Source: Streptomyces ficellus
Lineage (GTDB): Bacteria; Actinomycetota; Actinomycetes; Streptomycetales; Streptomycetaceae
Length of the DNA stretch: 64,000 nucleotides
Reading direction: 5' to 3'
NCBI RefSeq assembly: GCF_030406405.1
Contig: NZ_JAUEPL010000020.1
Location: forward strand, 42,098-106,097
The notes beneath the pieces were generated by a model. That model was not told the DNA's origin, did no database searches, and saw only the letters and a list, made by a program, of their open reading frames with translations. This document shows, piece after piece, positions 31,640 to 40,464 of this stretch. A program made the translations under genes and the position numbers. Position 1 is the stretch's first letter. Each line of letters begins with the position of its first letter.

Positions 31640-32500
31640 TCTGACCTGGGGTTTCCCCCGGCCCGGCGTGCACCAGAACAATACCGCACTCCGGCCGGTG
31701 ATCACTAACCGCTTTGCACGCGCCGATGGCGTACTACGCCGTCCCCGCCGCCATGGGGTCCTCGCCGAGGAGCTCCTGCCGGGGCGTCCGCGGGCCGTCG
31801 CCGCCCGGGCCGGCGCTCGTCCGGGCGGCCGCGCCACGGAAGGCGACGTCACCGCCTCGCGGCCGGCGGGCATGGTCTCGGGGAGGACGACGGGCGGTTC
31901 CGACCACCGTGCGGTGGGCCCGGCAGCGTGGCGGGCCGCAGCCGCATGCCGTGGGGCGCGGCGCCCCTGCGCGGCGGGCGGTGTCGCACGCCCCGGTGCG
32001 CGCCGTGGACGACGCGGCGCGCGGCCCGCTCCGGACCGCGCACCGACGCGCCGGGGCCGGCACCGTGTGCCCGGCCGTCTGTGGGGTCCCCGAGACCTGT
32101 GGGGCGGGCAGAAGCGCGAAGCCCCCGCTCACGTACGGAAATGTTTCGGTCGACATTCACGCCGAATTGATCCGGCGCATGCGTACCCGTGGGACGCCGG
32201 TGCATTCCTGAGGTGTGATGCGGCCGTCGGCGCGATACGCCCGGGAAAGCTTTGCCCTTGGCATGTGGCAGAAAGAAGCGCTGGGGGAATGCCCTTCGGA
32301 TAGAACAGGACAGGGCACTGCCACGCGAAACACAGCTCTCACCACACGTCAACGCCCCGTGTTTCGGACAAAGTTGAACTCGGCATTGAATCGTTCCGGA
32401 GTGATCAACACCATGAGGTGGTCGGCCCGTTCGGGACGGGACCACTGCCGATGCACCAACTGCTCGAACAACCGCGCGAGCAGGCGTTTCGCAGAGGAGG
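31640..32500. other. About 860 bp without a recognisable gene
   Basis: Frames on both strands are open because of GC bias, but their translations are Arg/Ala/Pro-rich with no known domain and lack good ribosome sites. The right third (about 32130-32400) is visibly less GC-rich, with TTGAACTCGGCATTGAATCG-like stretches, and probably holds the promoter of the dehydrogenase gene at 32507. Confidence 0.5.
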
Positions 32501-32506
32501 CCTCGC

Positions 32507-33706
32507 ATGGACGGGTACTTCGCCAGCCGACTCCATCATCGACTGAGGGAGCAGGTGCGGCACTTCGCGGAGACGGAGGTGCGGCCACTGATACCGGCCA
32601 TGGAGACGGCCCGGTCGGTCCACCACGAGCTGTCCCGGCTCATCGCCCGGCAGGGCTGGCTGGGCGCCACCATCAGCAGGGACTACGGCGGGATGGGCGT
32701 GGGCCATCTCGGAAAGACGATCATCATCGAGGAACTGTCCCGGGTGAGCGGCGCCATGGGGGCCATGGTGCAGGCCTCGCAACTGGGTACCGCCAAGATC
32801 GTCCACTTCGGCAGCGACGAGCAGAAGAAGACATGGCTGCCGGCCATCGCGGCGGGCGAGTGCCTGCCGACCATCGCGGTCACCGAACCGGAGTCGGGCG
32901 GCCATGTGCTGGGCATGGCGGCCACCGCGGTCCGCGACGGGGACGACTATCTGCTGAACGGCCGAAAGGTGTACGTCGGCAACAGCCATGTCGGCGACCT
33001 GCACGGGGTCGTCGTACGGACCGGCCCCGGCTCCAAGGGGCTGACGGCCTTCCTCGTGGAGTCCGACCGGCCAGGTTTCCGGGTCGGTGACCAGAAACCG
33101 GCCATGGGTCTGCACGGCTTCAGCTTCGGCGAGCTGTTCTTCGACAACTGCCGCGTTCCGGCGGCGAACCGGCTCGGCGACGAGGGCGACGGACTCGCCG
33201 TCGCGTACTCCTCCAGCGTCCTGTACGGGCGGGCCAACCTCACCGCCGTCTCACTCGGCCTGCACCAGGCGATCCTGGAGGAGACGGTCCGGTTCTGCGA
33301 GGAACGGCACCGGTACGGCAAGCCCCTGCACGAACTGCCGAATGTGAAGATCAAGCTCGGCCAGATCCAGTCGCGGCTGATGACCGCCAGACTCACCGCG
33401 TACCACGCGGTGCACCTGCTCGACGAGGGGCTGCCCTGCGACGCGGAGCTGATGAACGCAAAGCTGGTCAACGTCGAGTCGGCACTGGACTCCGCGCGCG
33501 GCGCCATGGAGATCCACGCCGCGGCCGGGCTCTTCACCGACCGCCCCATCGAGCGCTACCTGCGCGACGCGCACCACATCTTCGCCCCGGCCGGCACCTC
33601 CGACGTCCAGCTGCTGCGGCTCGCCGACGTCGCGCTCGGCTCGGCGAAGGGCCAGTGGTCACAGCGGCTCGCCGACGTCGTACGGAGGGAGCCGGCCGCC
33701 CTCTAG
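32507..33706 (+). CDS. Acyl-CoA-dehydrogenase-like flavoprotein lacking the canonical catalytic Glu
   Basis: A 399-aa protein with the complete acyl-CoA dehydrogenase fold: VRHFAETEVRPLIPAME and WLGATISRDYGGMG at the N-terminus, IAVTEPESGGHVLGM in the flavin-contact strand, GRANLTAVSLGLHQAILEETV and YGKPLHELPNVKIKLG in the helical C-domain. The usual I-Y-E-G-T-S-x-I-Q motif reads HHIFAPAGTSDVQLLRL, so the position of the catalytic base Glu is Pro/Ala. Either the base comes from another position, as in isovaleryl-type enzymes, or the protein catalyses a different reaction. It stands alone, with AGGAGG before the ATG and a strong terminator after it. Confidence 0.85.
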   Translation: MDGYFASRLHHRLREQVRHFAETEVRPLIPAMETARSVHHELSRLIARQGWLGATISRDYGGMGVGHLGKTIIIEELSRVSGAMGAMVQASQLGTAKIVHFGSDEQKKTWLPAIAAGECLPTIAVTEPESGGHVLGMAATAVRDGDDYLLNGRKVYVGNSHVGDLHGVVVRTGPGSKGLTAFLVESDRPGFRVGDQKPAMGLHGFSFGELFFDNCRVPAANRLGDEGDGLAVAYSSSVLYGRANLTAVSLGLHQAILEETVRFCEERHRYGKPLHELPNVKIKLGQIQSRLMTARLTAYHAVHLLDEGLPCDAELMNAKLVNVESALDSARGAMEIHAAAGLFTDRPIERYLRDAHHIFAPAGTSDVQLLRLADVALGSAKGQWSQRLADVVRREPAAL

Positions 33707-33721
33707 CCGGGCCCGGCGCCG

Positions 33722-33770
33722 GGTGGCGGTCCCCGAGGGAGCGCGGGAGGCCCCCTCGGGGACCGTCACC
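33722..33770. terminator. Terminator between the dehydrogenase gene and the conservon
   Basis: GGTGGCGGTCCCCGAGGG pairs with CCCTCGGGGACCGTCACC (one G-U pair) around a 13-base loop, between convergent genes. Confidence 0.8.
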
Positions 33771-33782
33771 AGGCCCGTGACG

Positions 33783-33827
33783 GACCACGGGTCGACAGAC
33801 CACGGGTCGACGGACCACGGGTCACAG
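33783..33827. repeat. 15-bp tandem repeat next to the conservon end
   Basis: GACCACGGGTCGACA, GACCACGGGTCGACG and GACCACGGGTCACAG lie head to tail (33783-33797, 33798-33812, 33813-33827). The last copy runs into the stop region of the GAF gene. Confidence 0.75.
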
Positions 33828-34397
33828 GCGGCCGTCCTCGCGGCGGTGGATCTGCTCCACCAGCTCGGCGGCGAGCGACTTGATCGTCTCCAGACCCGGC
33901 CGCCCCCATGGCCGCGGCTCGGTGTCGACCACACAGATGGTGCCCAGGGCCGTCCCCGTACGGTCGATGAGCGGTGCTCCGAGGTAGGAGCGGATGCCGA
34001 TCTCGTCCACGACCGGATTCCCGGCGAACCTCGGATAGTCGCAGACGTCCTCCAGGACCAGCGCCTTGCGGCGTACGACCACATGGGGGCAGTAGCCGTG
34101 GTCGCGGGCCATGAAGCGGCCGACCCCACCGCTCCCCCCGGGAATCGTGACTTCCAGATCGGCGACGGCGTGGGTGCCGGTGGGGGTGTGCAGGCCGGCG
34201 AAGAACTGCCGGTTCTCGTCGATGAAGTTGACCATCGAGTACGGTGCGCCCGTCACCTTCGCCAGCTTCGCGGCGAACGCGTCGAAGGCGGGGTCGGGTC
34301 GCTCCCCGAGGCCGAGTTGGCGCAGCCGCCGCACACGCAGCGGGGCCTCCCGGTCGACGGGGGTGAGCAGCAGATGGCCGGTCGGGTCGTACGTCAT
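33822..34397 (-). CDS. GAF-domain protein of the conservon
   Basis: A 191-aa single GAF domain: AFAAKLAKVTGAPYSMVNFIDENRQFFAG, DHGYCPHVVVRRKALVLEDV, and the closing SYLGAPLIDRTGTALGTICVVDTEPRPW. This is the family often found after cvnABCD in streptomycetes, taking the place of the P450 or other effector. The ATG (34397) overlaps the CvnD stop by 4 bp. A role as sensor or output partner of the GTPase is inferred from position only. Confidence 0.85.
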   Translation of the reverse strand: MTYDPTGHLLLTPVDREAPLRVRRLRQLGLGERPDPAFDAFAAKLAKVTGAPYSMVNFIDENRQFFAGLHTPTGTHAVADLEVTIPGGSGGVGRFMARDHGYCPHVVVRRKALVLEDVCDYPRFAGNPVVDEIGIRSYLGAPLIDRTGTALGTICVVDTEPRPWGRPGLETIKSLAAELVEQIHRREDGRL

Positions 34398-35020
34398 GTC
34401 GGTACTCCGTAGCTCGGCGCCGGTGCCGGGGCCGGGTTGGTGTCCAGCAGGTACTGGACGAGGGTGACCAGGGTCTGGATCCCGGAGCTGGCGATCCGGG
34501 CGTCGCACAGGACGACCGGGACCTCCGGCTTGAGGTCGAGCGCGACCCTGACTTCTTCCGGTTCGTAGTGGTACGAGCCGTCGAACTCGTTCACGGCCAC
34601 CAGGAACCGGATGCCGCGCCGCTCGAAGAAGTCCACCGCCGAGAACGACGCCTGGAGGCGCCGGGTGTCGGCGAGGACGACCGCTCCGAGGGCGCCCTCG
34701 GACAGCTCGTCCCACATGAACCAGAAGCGTTCCTGGCCGGGCGTGCCGAAGAGGTAGAGCACATGCCGGTCGTCGAGGCTGATCCGGCCGAAGTCCATGG
34801 CGACCGTGGTCGTGGTCTTCTGCTCCACGCCCTCCAGGCTGTCGGTGGCCGCGCTGACCGTGGTGAGCAACTCCTCCGTACTGAGCGGTGGGATCTCGCT
34901 GACCGCTCCCACGAAGGTCGTTTTGCCGACCCCGAAGCCGCCCGCGACAAGGATCTTCAGGGCGGTGGGGAAGATGTCGTCCTTCTCGGCTCGGTCCTCA
35001 GAGCCGTCGTCGTAGGCCAT
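34394..35020 (-). CDS. cvnD: CvnD-type small GTPase (MglA-like ATP/GTP-binding protein)
   Basis: A 208-aa GTPase: P-loop KILVAGGFGVGKTTFVGAVS, switch-type TTTTVAMDFGRISL, LYLFGTPGQERFWFMWDE (DxxG replaced by TPGQ as in conservon GTPases), and AVNEFDG in place of NKxD. It is the fourth cistron of the conservon and overlaps CvnC's end by 23 bp. Conservons are thought to work as membrane-associated G-protein-like switches with CvnA as receptor kinase-like partner. Confidence 0.93.
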   Translation of the reverse strand: MAYDDGSEDRAEKDDIFPTALKILVAGGFGVGKTTFVGAVSEIPPLSTEELLTTVSAATDSLEGVEQKTTTTVAMDFGRISLDDRHVLYLFGTPGQERFWFMWDELSEGALGAVVLADTRRLQASFSAVDFFERRGIRFLVAVNEFDGSYHYEPEEVRVALDLKPEVPVVLCDARIASSGIQTLVTLVQYLLDTNPAPAPAPSYGVPT

Positions 35021-35369
35021 TGAGCACTGCCTCCAGCAAGGAACGGTCGGTGGGGTTGTCGTGCAGACGGGGCGCCCGCGCGGTCAGCGCCCCGCAGTCC
35101 ACGAGGTCCGAGAGCAGCACTTTGGTGACCACCGCGGGCAGCCGTAAGTGCGCCGCGATCTCGGCCACCGAGGTCGGCCCGTCGCACAGCCCGAGGGCCA
35201 GCGTGTGCTCGGGGCCGAGGTGCGTCTGCGGCACCGTACCGGTGGCCATCACCAGGGAGAGCAGGTCCAGCGCCGCCGTCGGCCGGGTGCGGCCGCCGCT
35301 CACCGTGTACGGGCGGATGAGTCGGCCGGCCGCGTCGTCGAGCCAGGGCGCGTCGTGCCGGCGGGACAC
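34998..35369 (-). CDS. cvnC: CvnC-type DUF742 protein
   Basis: A 123-aa DUF742 protein with GRLIRPYTVSGGRTRPT at the N-terminus, EHTLALGLCDGPTSVAEIAAHL in the winged-helix-like part and VTKVLLSDLVDCGAL following. The order and 3-bp spacing to CvnB are typical of conservons. Confidence 0.93.
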   Translation of the reverse strand: MSRRHDAPWLDDAAGRLIRPYTVSGGRTRPTAALDLLSLVMATGTVPQTHLGPEHTLALGLCDGPTSVAEIAAHLRLPAVVTKVLLSDLVDCGALTARAPRLHDNPTDRSLLEAVLNGLRRRL

Positions 35370-35372
35370 GGC

Positions 35373-35810
35373 TCAGCGCCCCGTGCCGCCGCCCGGTGCC
35401 GCCGCCGCGGTTCGGGGAGGCGTGACCAGGTAGGGCCGTACGCTCTTGACCAGCATCGTCATCTCGTACCCGAGGACCGCAGCGTCCGTCTCGCGGCCGG
35501 CGAGTACGGCCAGGCAGGTGCCGGTCCCGGCGGTGGAGACGAACAGCAGGGTGGAGTCGAGTTCGACGACCACCTGGCGGACCTCGCCGTCGTCACCGAA
35601 ACGCGCGCCGGCGCTGCGGCCGAGCGAGTACAGGCCGGAGGCCAGGGCCGCCATGTGGTCGGCGCTGTCGGCGTCCAGGCCGTGTACGGATTTCACCAGG
35701 CCGTCCGAGGAGAGCAGAACCGCGCTGCGGGTGTACGGGACCCGCTGGACCAGGCCGGTGAGCAGCCAGTCGAGATCCGAGGAATGGCCGTTCGGCACAT
35801 CGCTCGCCAT
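35373..35810 (-). CDS. cvnB: CvnB-type roadblock/LC7 protein
   Basis: A 145-aa roadblock/LC7 domain protein (LDWLLTGLVQRVPYTRSAVLLSSDGLVKS, then GLDADSADHMAALASGLYSLG and a Gly/Ala/Pro tail). MglB-like proteins of this class regulate the partner GTPase. It lies 7 bp after CvnA. Confidence 0.93.
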   Translation of the reverse strand: MASDVPNGHSSDLDWLLTGLVQRVPYTRSAVLLSSDGLVKSVHGLDADSADHMAALASGLYSLGRSAGARFGDDGEVRQVVVELDSTLLFVSTAGTGTCLAVLAGRETDAAVLGYEMTMLVKSVRPYLVTPPRTAAAAPGGGTGR

Positions 35811-35817
35811 GGTGCAT

Positions 35818-37656
35818 CTACTCCTTGTGAGCTTCGTCGTGTCGCTGCGGTTCGGGGTGCGTGGTGTGCGGGGGGTGTTCCGGGTCGTGTGCGTACGGGG
35901 CGTCGCGGGCCGCCGGCATGGACTCGGCCAGGCCGATGCCACGCTGGAAGGCCGCCATGAGCCCCGGGTCGTGCAGGGCGTGGTCGTCGAACGCGCGTGG
36001 GACGGGCGCGTCCCGTAGCTGCGGGACGAGGTGCTCCTGCGCACGGCGCTTGGGCAGTTGGGGACGGTCCGCCGGAGGCTGGGGGCCGTCCGTGGGGGGC
36101 TGGGGGCCGTCCGCGGGTCGCTCGGCGGGCGGCTCGGTGCGCGGGTCCGGCCGGTCGGGCCGGTCGCCGCGTACGGGCAGGGGCGCGGTGCCGTCGTGGG
36201 CGGCCGCGGGGGTGGCGGGCCCGTCCGGTCCGTGGAGCGGCTGGTGCGGCATGACCGGCGGGGTGGTGGCCGCGTGGACCGGCTTGCGGCGCACGGGCTC
36301 GGGGACCGTCGCCTCGCCGGGGGTGTGCGGCGGCAGGGGGGTGGCGGAGCCGCTGGTGACGGAGTCGGCCCGGTGCCCGGTCTGGTGCTCGGTCTGCTGC
36401 TCGGAGGCGGAGTCCCGGTGGGGCTCGGGGCCGAGCAGCCCCTGTGGCACGACCAGCACGGCCTGGACGCCGCCGTAGATGTTGGACTGGAGGCGTACGG
36501 CGATGCCATGCCTGCGGGCCAGCGCCGAGACGACGAACAGCCCGATCCGGCCGTCCTGGAGCATATGGGCGACGTTGACCTGGTCGGGGTCGCAGAGCAG
36601 GGCGTTCATCTTGTTCTGCTCGGCGAGGGACATGCCCAGGCCCCGGTCCTCGACCTCCACGGCCAGCCCGGCCGTGACGTACTGGGCGCGCAGCAGCACC
36701 GAGGTGTGGGGTGCGGAGAACAGCGTGGCGTTCTCGACCAGTTCGGCCAGGAGGTGGATGACGTCGGCGACGGCGTGTCCGCGCAGGGTGCCCTCGATGG
36801 GCGGCACCAGTTTGACCCTCGGGTAGTGCTCGACCTCCGCGATGGCGGAGCGGAGCACCTCTGTCATGGTCACCGGGTTGGTCCACTGGCGGCGCGAGAT
36901 GGCGCCGCCCAGTACGGCGAGGTTCTCGGCGTGCCGGCGGATGCGGGTGGCCAGGTGGTCGATGTGGAACAGGCCCTTGAGCAGCTCGGGGTCCTCGACC
37001 TCGTTCTCCAGCTCGTCCAGGAGCTGGATCTCGCGGTGGACGAGGGACTGCAGGCGGCGGGCCAGGTTGACGAAGACCTCGACCTTCTGCTCGTTGCCGA
37101 CGCTGCTGGAGAGCCGGGACGCCTGGACGACGGCCGCCACGGCCGCCTCGTGGGACCGGCTCAGCTCCTCCGTCAGCAGGTGGAAGTCGTCCCCGCCCGA
37201 GGAGGGCGGCCGCGTGCCCTGGCGGGCGGGCGGCCGTTCGCCGCGGCGCAACTGCTCGACCAGGGCGCGCAGTTCGTTCTGGCCCCGCGCGGTGCCGCGG
37301 CGCAGGGCGTCGCACCGGTCCAGCACGGAGGTGGCCACCCGGTTGGCGCCGATCACGGCCGCGGCGACGGCGGCCGCGGTGAGCGCCGCCGAGCCGGTCA
37401 GCGCGGCCCACAGCTGGAGGGACGGGCGGGCACCGGTGGAGCGGATCGTGAACACCACGGCGGCCGCCCCGGCGATCGCGACCACGATGGCCGGCAGTAC
37501 GGCGGCGCGCAGGAGTTGGGGACGTATACGGACCTCCGGGGGGGACGACGAGGAGCGCGACCTCCCCGGGTACGGCAGGGAACGGGCGCCTGGCCGGCCG
37601 TGCCGCCCGCCTTCACGGCGGTCCGGCCGCGCGGCGGGTGCGCGAAGTTGAGACAT
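35818..37656 (-). CDS. cvnA: CvnA-type sensor with histidine-kinase ATPase domain
   Basis: A 612-aa protein from the ATG at 37656. Two hydrophobic segments (LRAAVLPAIVVAIAGAAAVV and ALTGSAALTAAAVAAAVIGA) lie in the first 120 residues, followed by a coiled-coil-like linker, a dimerisation helix with NLARRLQSLVHREIQLLDEL, and an HATPase domain with LAELVENATLFS (N box) and VEVEDRGLGMS (G1). The last 150 residues are Pro-rich and disordered. A longer start at 37776 is possible but has no better ribosome site. It opens the conservon and probably senses a membrane or external cue. Confidence 0.9.
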   Translation of the reverse strand: MSQLRAPAARPDRREGGRHGRPGARSLPYPGRSRSSSSPPEVRIRPQLLRAAVLPAIVVAIAGAAAVVFTIRSTGARPSLQLWAALTGSAALTAAAVAAAVIGANRVATSVLDRCDALRRGTARGQNELRALVEQLRRGERPPARQGTRPPSSGGDDFHLLTEELSRSHEAAVAAVVQASRLSSSVGNEQKVEVFVNLARRLQSLVHREIQLLDELENEVEDPELLKGLFHIDHLATRIRRHAENLAVLGGAISRRQWTNPVTMTEVLRSAIAEVEHYPRVKLVPPIEGTLRGHAVADVIHLLAELVENATLFSAPHTSVLLRAQYVTAGLAVEVEDRGLGMSLAEQNKMNALLCDPDQVNVAHMLQDGRIGLFVVSALARRHGIAVRLQSNIYGGVQAVLVVPQGLLGPEPHRDSASEQQTEHQTGHRADSVTSGSATPLPPHTPGEATVPEPVRRKPVHAATTPPVMPHQPLHGPDGPATPAAAHDGTAPLPVRGDRPDRPDPRTEPPAERPADGPQPPTDGPQPPADRPQLPKRRAQEHLVPQLRDAPVPRAFDDHALHDPGLMAAFQRGIGLAESMPAARDAPYAHDPEHPPHTTHPEPQRHDEAHKE

Positions 37657-37947
37657 CAGCGTCCTTGGTACGTGGGGCCCCAGGAACAGGATTCGGCGTA
37701 CAAAACGGATGTTCGGCATCAGTGCGCGCGGGCACACCATGTGTCCGATGAGCCCACCGTTGATCACCGGCCACACACGGTAGTCGCCAATCCGTCATGT
37801 GCGGTGCGCAGTTGACAAACTTGCCCGCTGAGCGTCCCGCTCTGGTATGAGGCCTCGCACGGCCGCCCGAAATCACCGCACGGCGACACGCCGTGTCACG
37901 GCGCGCGCCCCACCGCGCAGGCCGCGACGCGTTCTACGGGATCTCGC

Positions 37948-39177
37948 TCAGGCGGTGGGGGCGGCTTCCTGGGCGTCGTCGGACGCCCCGTCACCGCCGC
38001 GCGAGGCGGTGGTCTTCTCACCCACCAGGGGTGGGGCCGAGGCGGGGCGGCCGCCTGCCGGGACGTGTGCCACCTCACGCCACCACGGGGCGTCCGGCAC
38101 GAATTCCGCGGTCGGCTCGAAGGGCTCGCCGGGGCGGGGCAGGGCTATCCGCGCGCCCGCGCCGGCCGCCGCCTCGACGGTGCCTTCGCCGGGTTCGGCC
38201 CACGGGTGCGGGGCCAGATTGAAGGTGGCCCAGTGGATGGGGAGCATCACGCCGGAGGGCCGGCCGCCCTGGAGGTCCAGGTGGGCGCGCATGCCTTCGG
38301 CCGGGGTCATGTGGATGTCCGGCCAGAACGCGCTGTACGCGCCGATCTGGATCATGGTGGCGTCGAACGGTCCGTACGCGGCGCCGATGTCGCGGAAGCC
38401 TTGGAAGTAGCCCGTGTCGCCGCTGTGGTAGATCCGGTGTTCGGGGCCGGCGACCACCCAGGAGGCCCACAGGGTGTGCTGCTGGTTGCGCAGGCCGCGG
38501 CCGCAGAAGTGGCGGGCGGGGGTGGCGGTGAGCCGCAGTCCGCCCACCTCCGTCGACTCGTTCCAGTCCAGTTCACGCAGCCGGGACGCGGGCACGCCCC
38601 AGCGCTCCAGGTGTGCGCCGACGCCGAGCGGCACCGCGAAGAGGGTGTCCGTGGAGGCGAGGGCACGGATGGCCGGAAGGTCGAGGTGGTCGTAGTGGTC
38701 GTGCGAGATCACCACGGTGTCGACCGGTCCGAGCGCGGCGAGCGGCACGGGGACGGGGTGCAGCCGCTTGGGCCCGGCGAAGGAGAAGGGCGAGCAGCGC
38801 TCGCCCCACACCGGGTCGAACAGGACGCGGTGGCCGTCGATCTCGGCGAGCACACTGGAGTGGCCCATCCAGGTGAGCCGCAGGCCGGAGGCCGGGGGCC
38901 GCGCGAGGTCGGCGGCGGTGCCGGGGTGGACGGGGATGGTGCCGGCCGGGGCGCGGAGGGCCCGCGACTCCTTCGCGAAGTAGGTCTTCGCGAACTGCAC
39001 GGCCGAACCGGACGGCCGGTGCCTGGCCCCCACCGGGTTCTGGAACGCGCCGTTCGCGAAGTTCGGCGAGCGGCGGATCCGTTCCAGTCGCTCCCCCGTG
39101 GCGTCCGCGCCGAAGGCGGCGGGCCGCAGCGAGCGCAGTCGGGAACGGAGGGAGTGCGGGGAGTCGGCGCCGGTCAC
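37948..39177 (-). CDS. Metallo-beta-lactamase-fold hydrolase, NAPE-PLD/UlaG-like
   Basis: A 409-aa protein. LRLTWMGHSSVLAEIDGHRVL opens the MBL domain, VVISHDHYDHLDLPAIRAL holds the HxHxDH motif, ARHFCGRGLRNQQHTLWASW and IYHSGDTGYFQGF supply further metal ligands, and MLPIHWATFNLAPH the last His. This matches the group of NAPE-hydrolysing phospholipase D-like and RomA proteins. The GTG at 39177 has GGAGG at proper distance; an ATG at 39261 would add 28 unlikely residues. The C-terminal 40 residues are low complexity. Substrate unknown; a phospholipid-type phosphodiester is plausible. Confidence 0.85.
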   Translation of the reverse strand: MTGADSPHSLRSRLRSLRPAAFGADATGERLERIRRSPNFANGAFQNPVGARHRPSGSAVQFAKTYFAKESRALRAPAGTIPVHPGTAADLARPPASGLRLTWMGHSSVLAEIDGHRVLFDPVWGERCSPFSFAGPKRLHPVPVPLAALGPVDTVVISHDHYDHLDLPAIRALASTDTLFAVPLGVGAHLERWGVPASRLRELDWNESTEVGGLRLTATPARHFCGRGLRNQQHTLWASWVVAGPEHRIYHSGDTGYFQGFRDIGAAYGPFDATMIQIGAYSAFWPDIHMTPAEGMRAHLDLQGGRPSGVMLPIHWATFNLAPHPWAEPGEGTVEAAAGAGARIALPRPGEPFEPTAEFVPDAPWWREVAHVPAGGRPASAPPLVGEKTTASRGGDGASDDAQEAAPTA

Positions 39178-39510
39178 AGGGCCTCCAGTGGTGAGGGTCC
39201 CTCCATTATGGGCGGGGGGTATGACAGCGCGGCGGCCGCCCTGTGACGAGCGCGATGCCACCTCCCGGCGGCACGTTCATCCCTCATACGGGTGAAAAGT
39301 CGTCCACGACGACGCGCTCGGCCGGGGACGGAATCTGAGCGGCCGGACACAACCGGCGCGGCCACGGCCCTTCGGCAGCGCCGCGCGGCACCCCGCTCGG
39401 CGAACCCCGCCCGGCGAGCGGCGCTCCGGCGAGCGGCGCCACCACGGGCACCCCCCGCCGGCTCCGTACCCCGGCACCGATCCGCGCCCCTCCCCCTCCC
39501 CCCGAACGCC
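39178..39510. other. Intergenic region with a 15-bp tandem duplication
   Basis: No gene is convincing here. CCGGCGAGCGGCGCT/C is duplicated head to tail at 39411-39425 and 39426-39440. The left end carries the promoter of the metallohydrolase gene. Confidence 0.5.
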
Positions 39511-40305
39511 CTACAACGGCAGCAGATCCGGGCGCTTGGCCGAGACGTGGTCGCCGGACGATTGGCCGCGCAGCCGGCGGCCGATCCACGGGACCAGGTA
39601 CTCGCGCGCCCACTGGATGTTGTCGCGGCGCACTTCGAGGGTGCCGCGCGGCGGCAGCGGCGGCCAGGCCTGGTCCGGGTCCGCGGGCACCTCCACGCCC
39701 AGCACCTGCCCGGCCCGGAGCGCGACGCGTGTGTGCCCCTCGGGTGACAGGTGCAGCCGGTCGCTGTCCCAGGCGCGCCTGTCCTGGACGGTCCTGAGCG
39801 ACCACAGGTCCAGCACCGGGCAGCCGTAACGGTCGGCGATGGCGCGCACGTGCCCGTTGTACGTGGCGATCTTGCCGCGCAGGCGGCGCAGCACCGGCAC
39901 GCCCCGGGTGTCGAACCCCGTGGTCACCAGCACCGTCCCGACCGCGGACCTCAGGTCGGCGACGGCCCGTTCGAAGCGTTGGGCGACGTCGTCGGGGTCG
40001 CTGCCGGGCCGGATGATGTCGTTGCCGCCCGCGCAGAAGGTCACCAGGTCGGGCGCCAGCTCCTTGGCGCGCGGGACCTGCTCCTCCACGATCTGGTCCA
40101 GCAGCCGCCCCCGCACGGCGAGGTTGGCGTACCGGAACTCCTGGTTCTCCGGTAGCCGGTCCGCCAGCAGCACCGCGAGGCGGTCCGCCCAGCCGACGAA
40201 CGTTCCGTCGGGCCCAGGGTCTCCGACGCCCTCGGTGAAGCTGTCACCGATCGCCGCGTACGACCCGAATACGTCACTGTCTCTGAATGTCGAATCGTCT
40301 GCCAC
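39511..40305 (-). CDS. SGNH/GDSL hydrolase
   Basis: A 264-aa esterase-type protein with block I YAAIGDSFTEGVGDP, block II Gly in YANLAVRGRLLDQI, block III FCAGGNDI and block V WDSDRLHLSPEGH (Asp/His). All four catalytic blocks are intact. No signal peptide is evident, so it probably acts in the cytoplasm on an acyl ester; the substrate is not predictable. Confidence 0.92.
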   Translation of the reverse strand: MADDSTFRDSDVFGSYAAIGDSFTEGVGDPGPDGTFVGWADRLAVLLADRLPENQEFRYANLAVRGRLLDQIVEEQVPRAKELAPDLVTFCAGGNDIIRPGSDPDDVAQRFERAVADLRSAVGTVLVTTGFDTRGVPVLRRLRGKIATYNGHVRAIADRYGCPVLDLWSLRTVQDRRAWDSDRLHLSPEGHTRVALRAGQVLGVEVPADPDQAWPPLPPRGTLEVRRDNIQWAREYLVPWIGRRLRGQSSGDHVSAKRPDLLPL

Positions 40306-40464
40306 GGGAGCACATCTTTCACCCCGGGATGTGACTTACGCGACCGTAAGGAGGGGTTGACGGGCAGTGATGTTTGCCACCGGTCAAGATTGCCCCAAGC
40401 GCGGAATACGACTCCGCCCGGCGCCGAAAGGCGCCGGGCGGGGACGATGAACGTGGAAGGCGCG

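Noticed and set aside
31714..32211. Frames of about 140-165 codons on both strands in the gap after tRNA-Pro
   Set aside because: Low-complexity Arg/Ala/Pro composition, no ribosome site and no domain.
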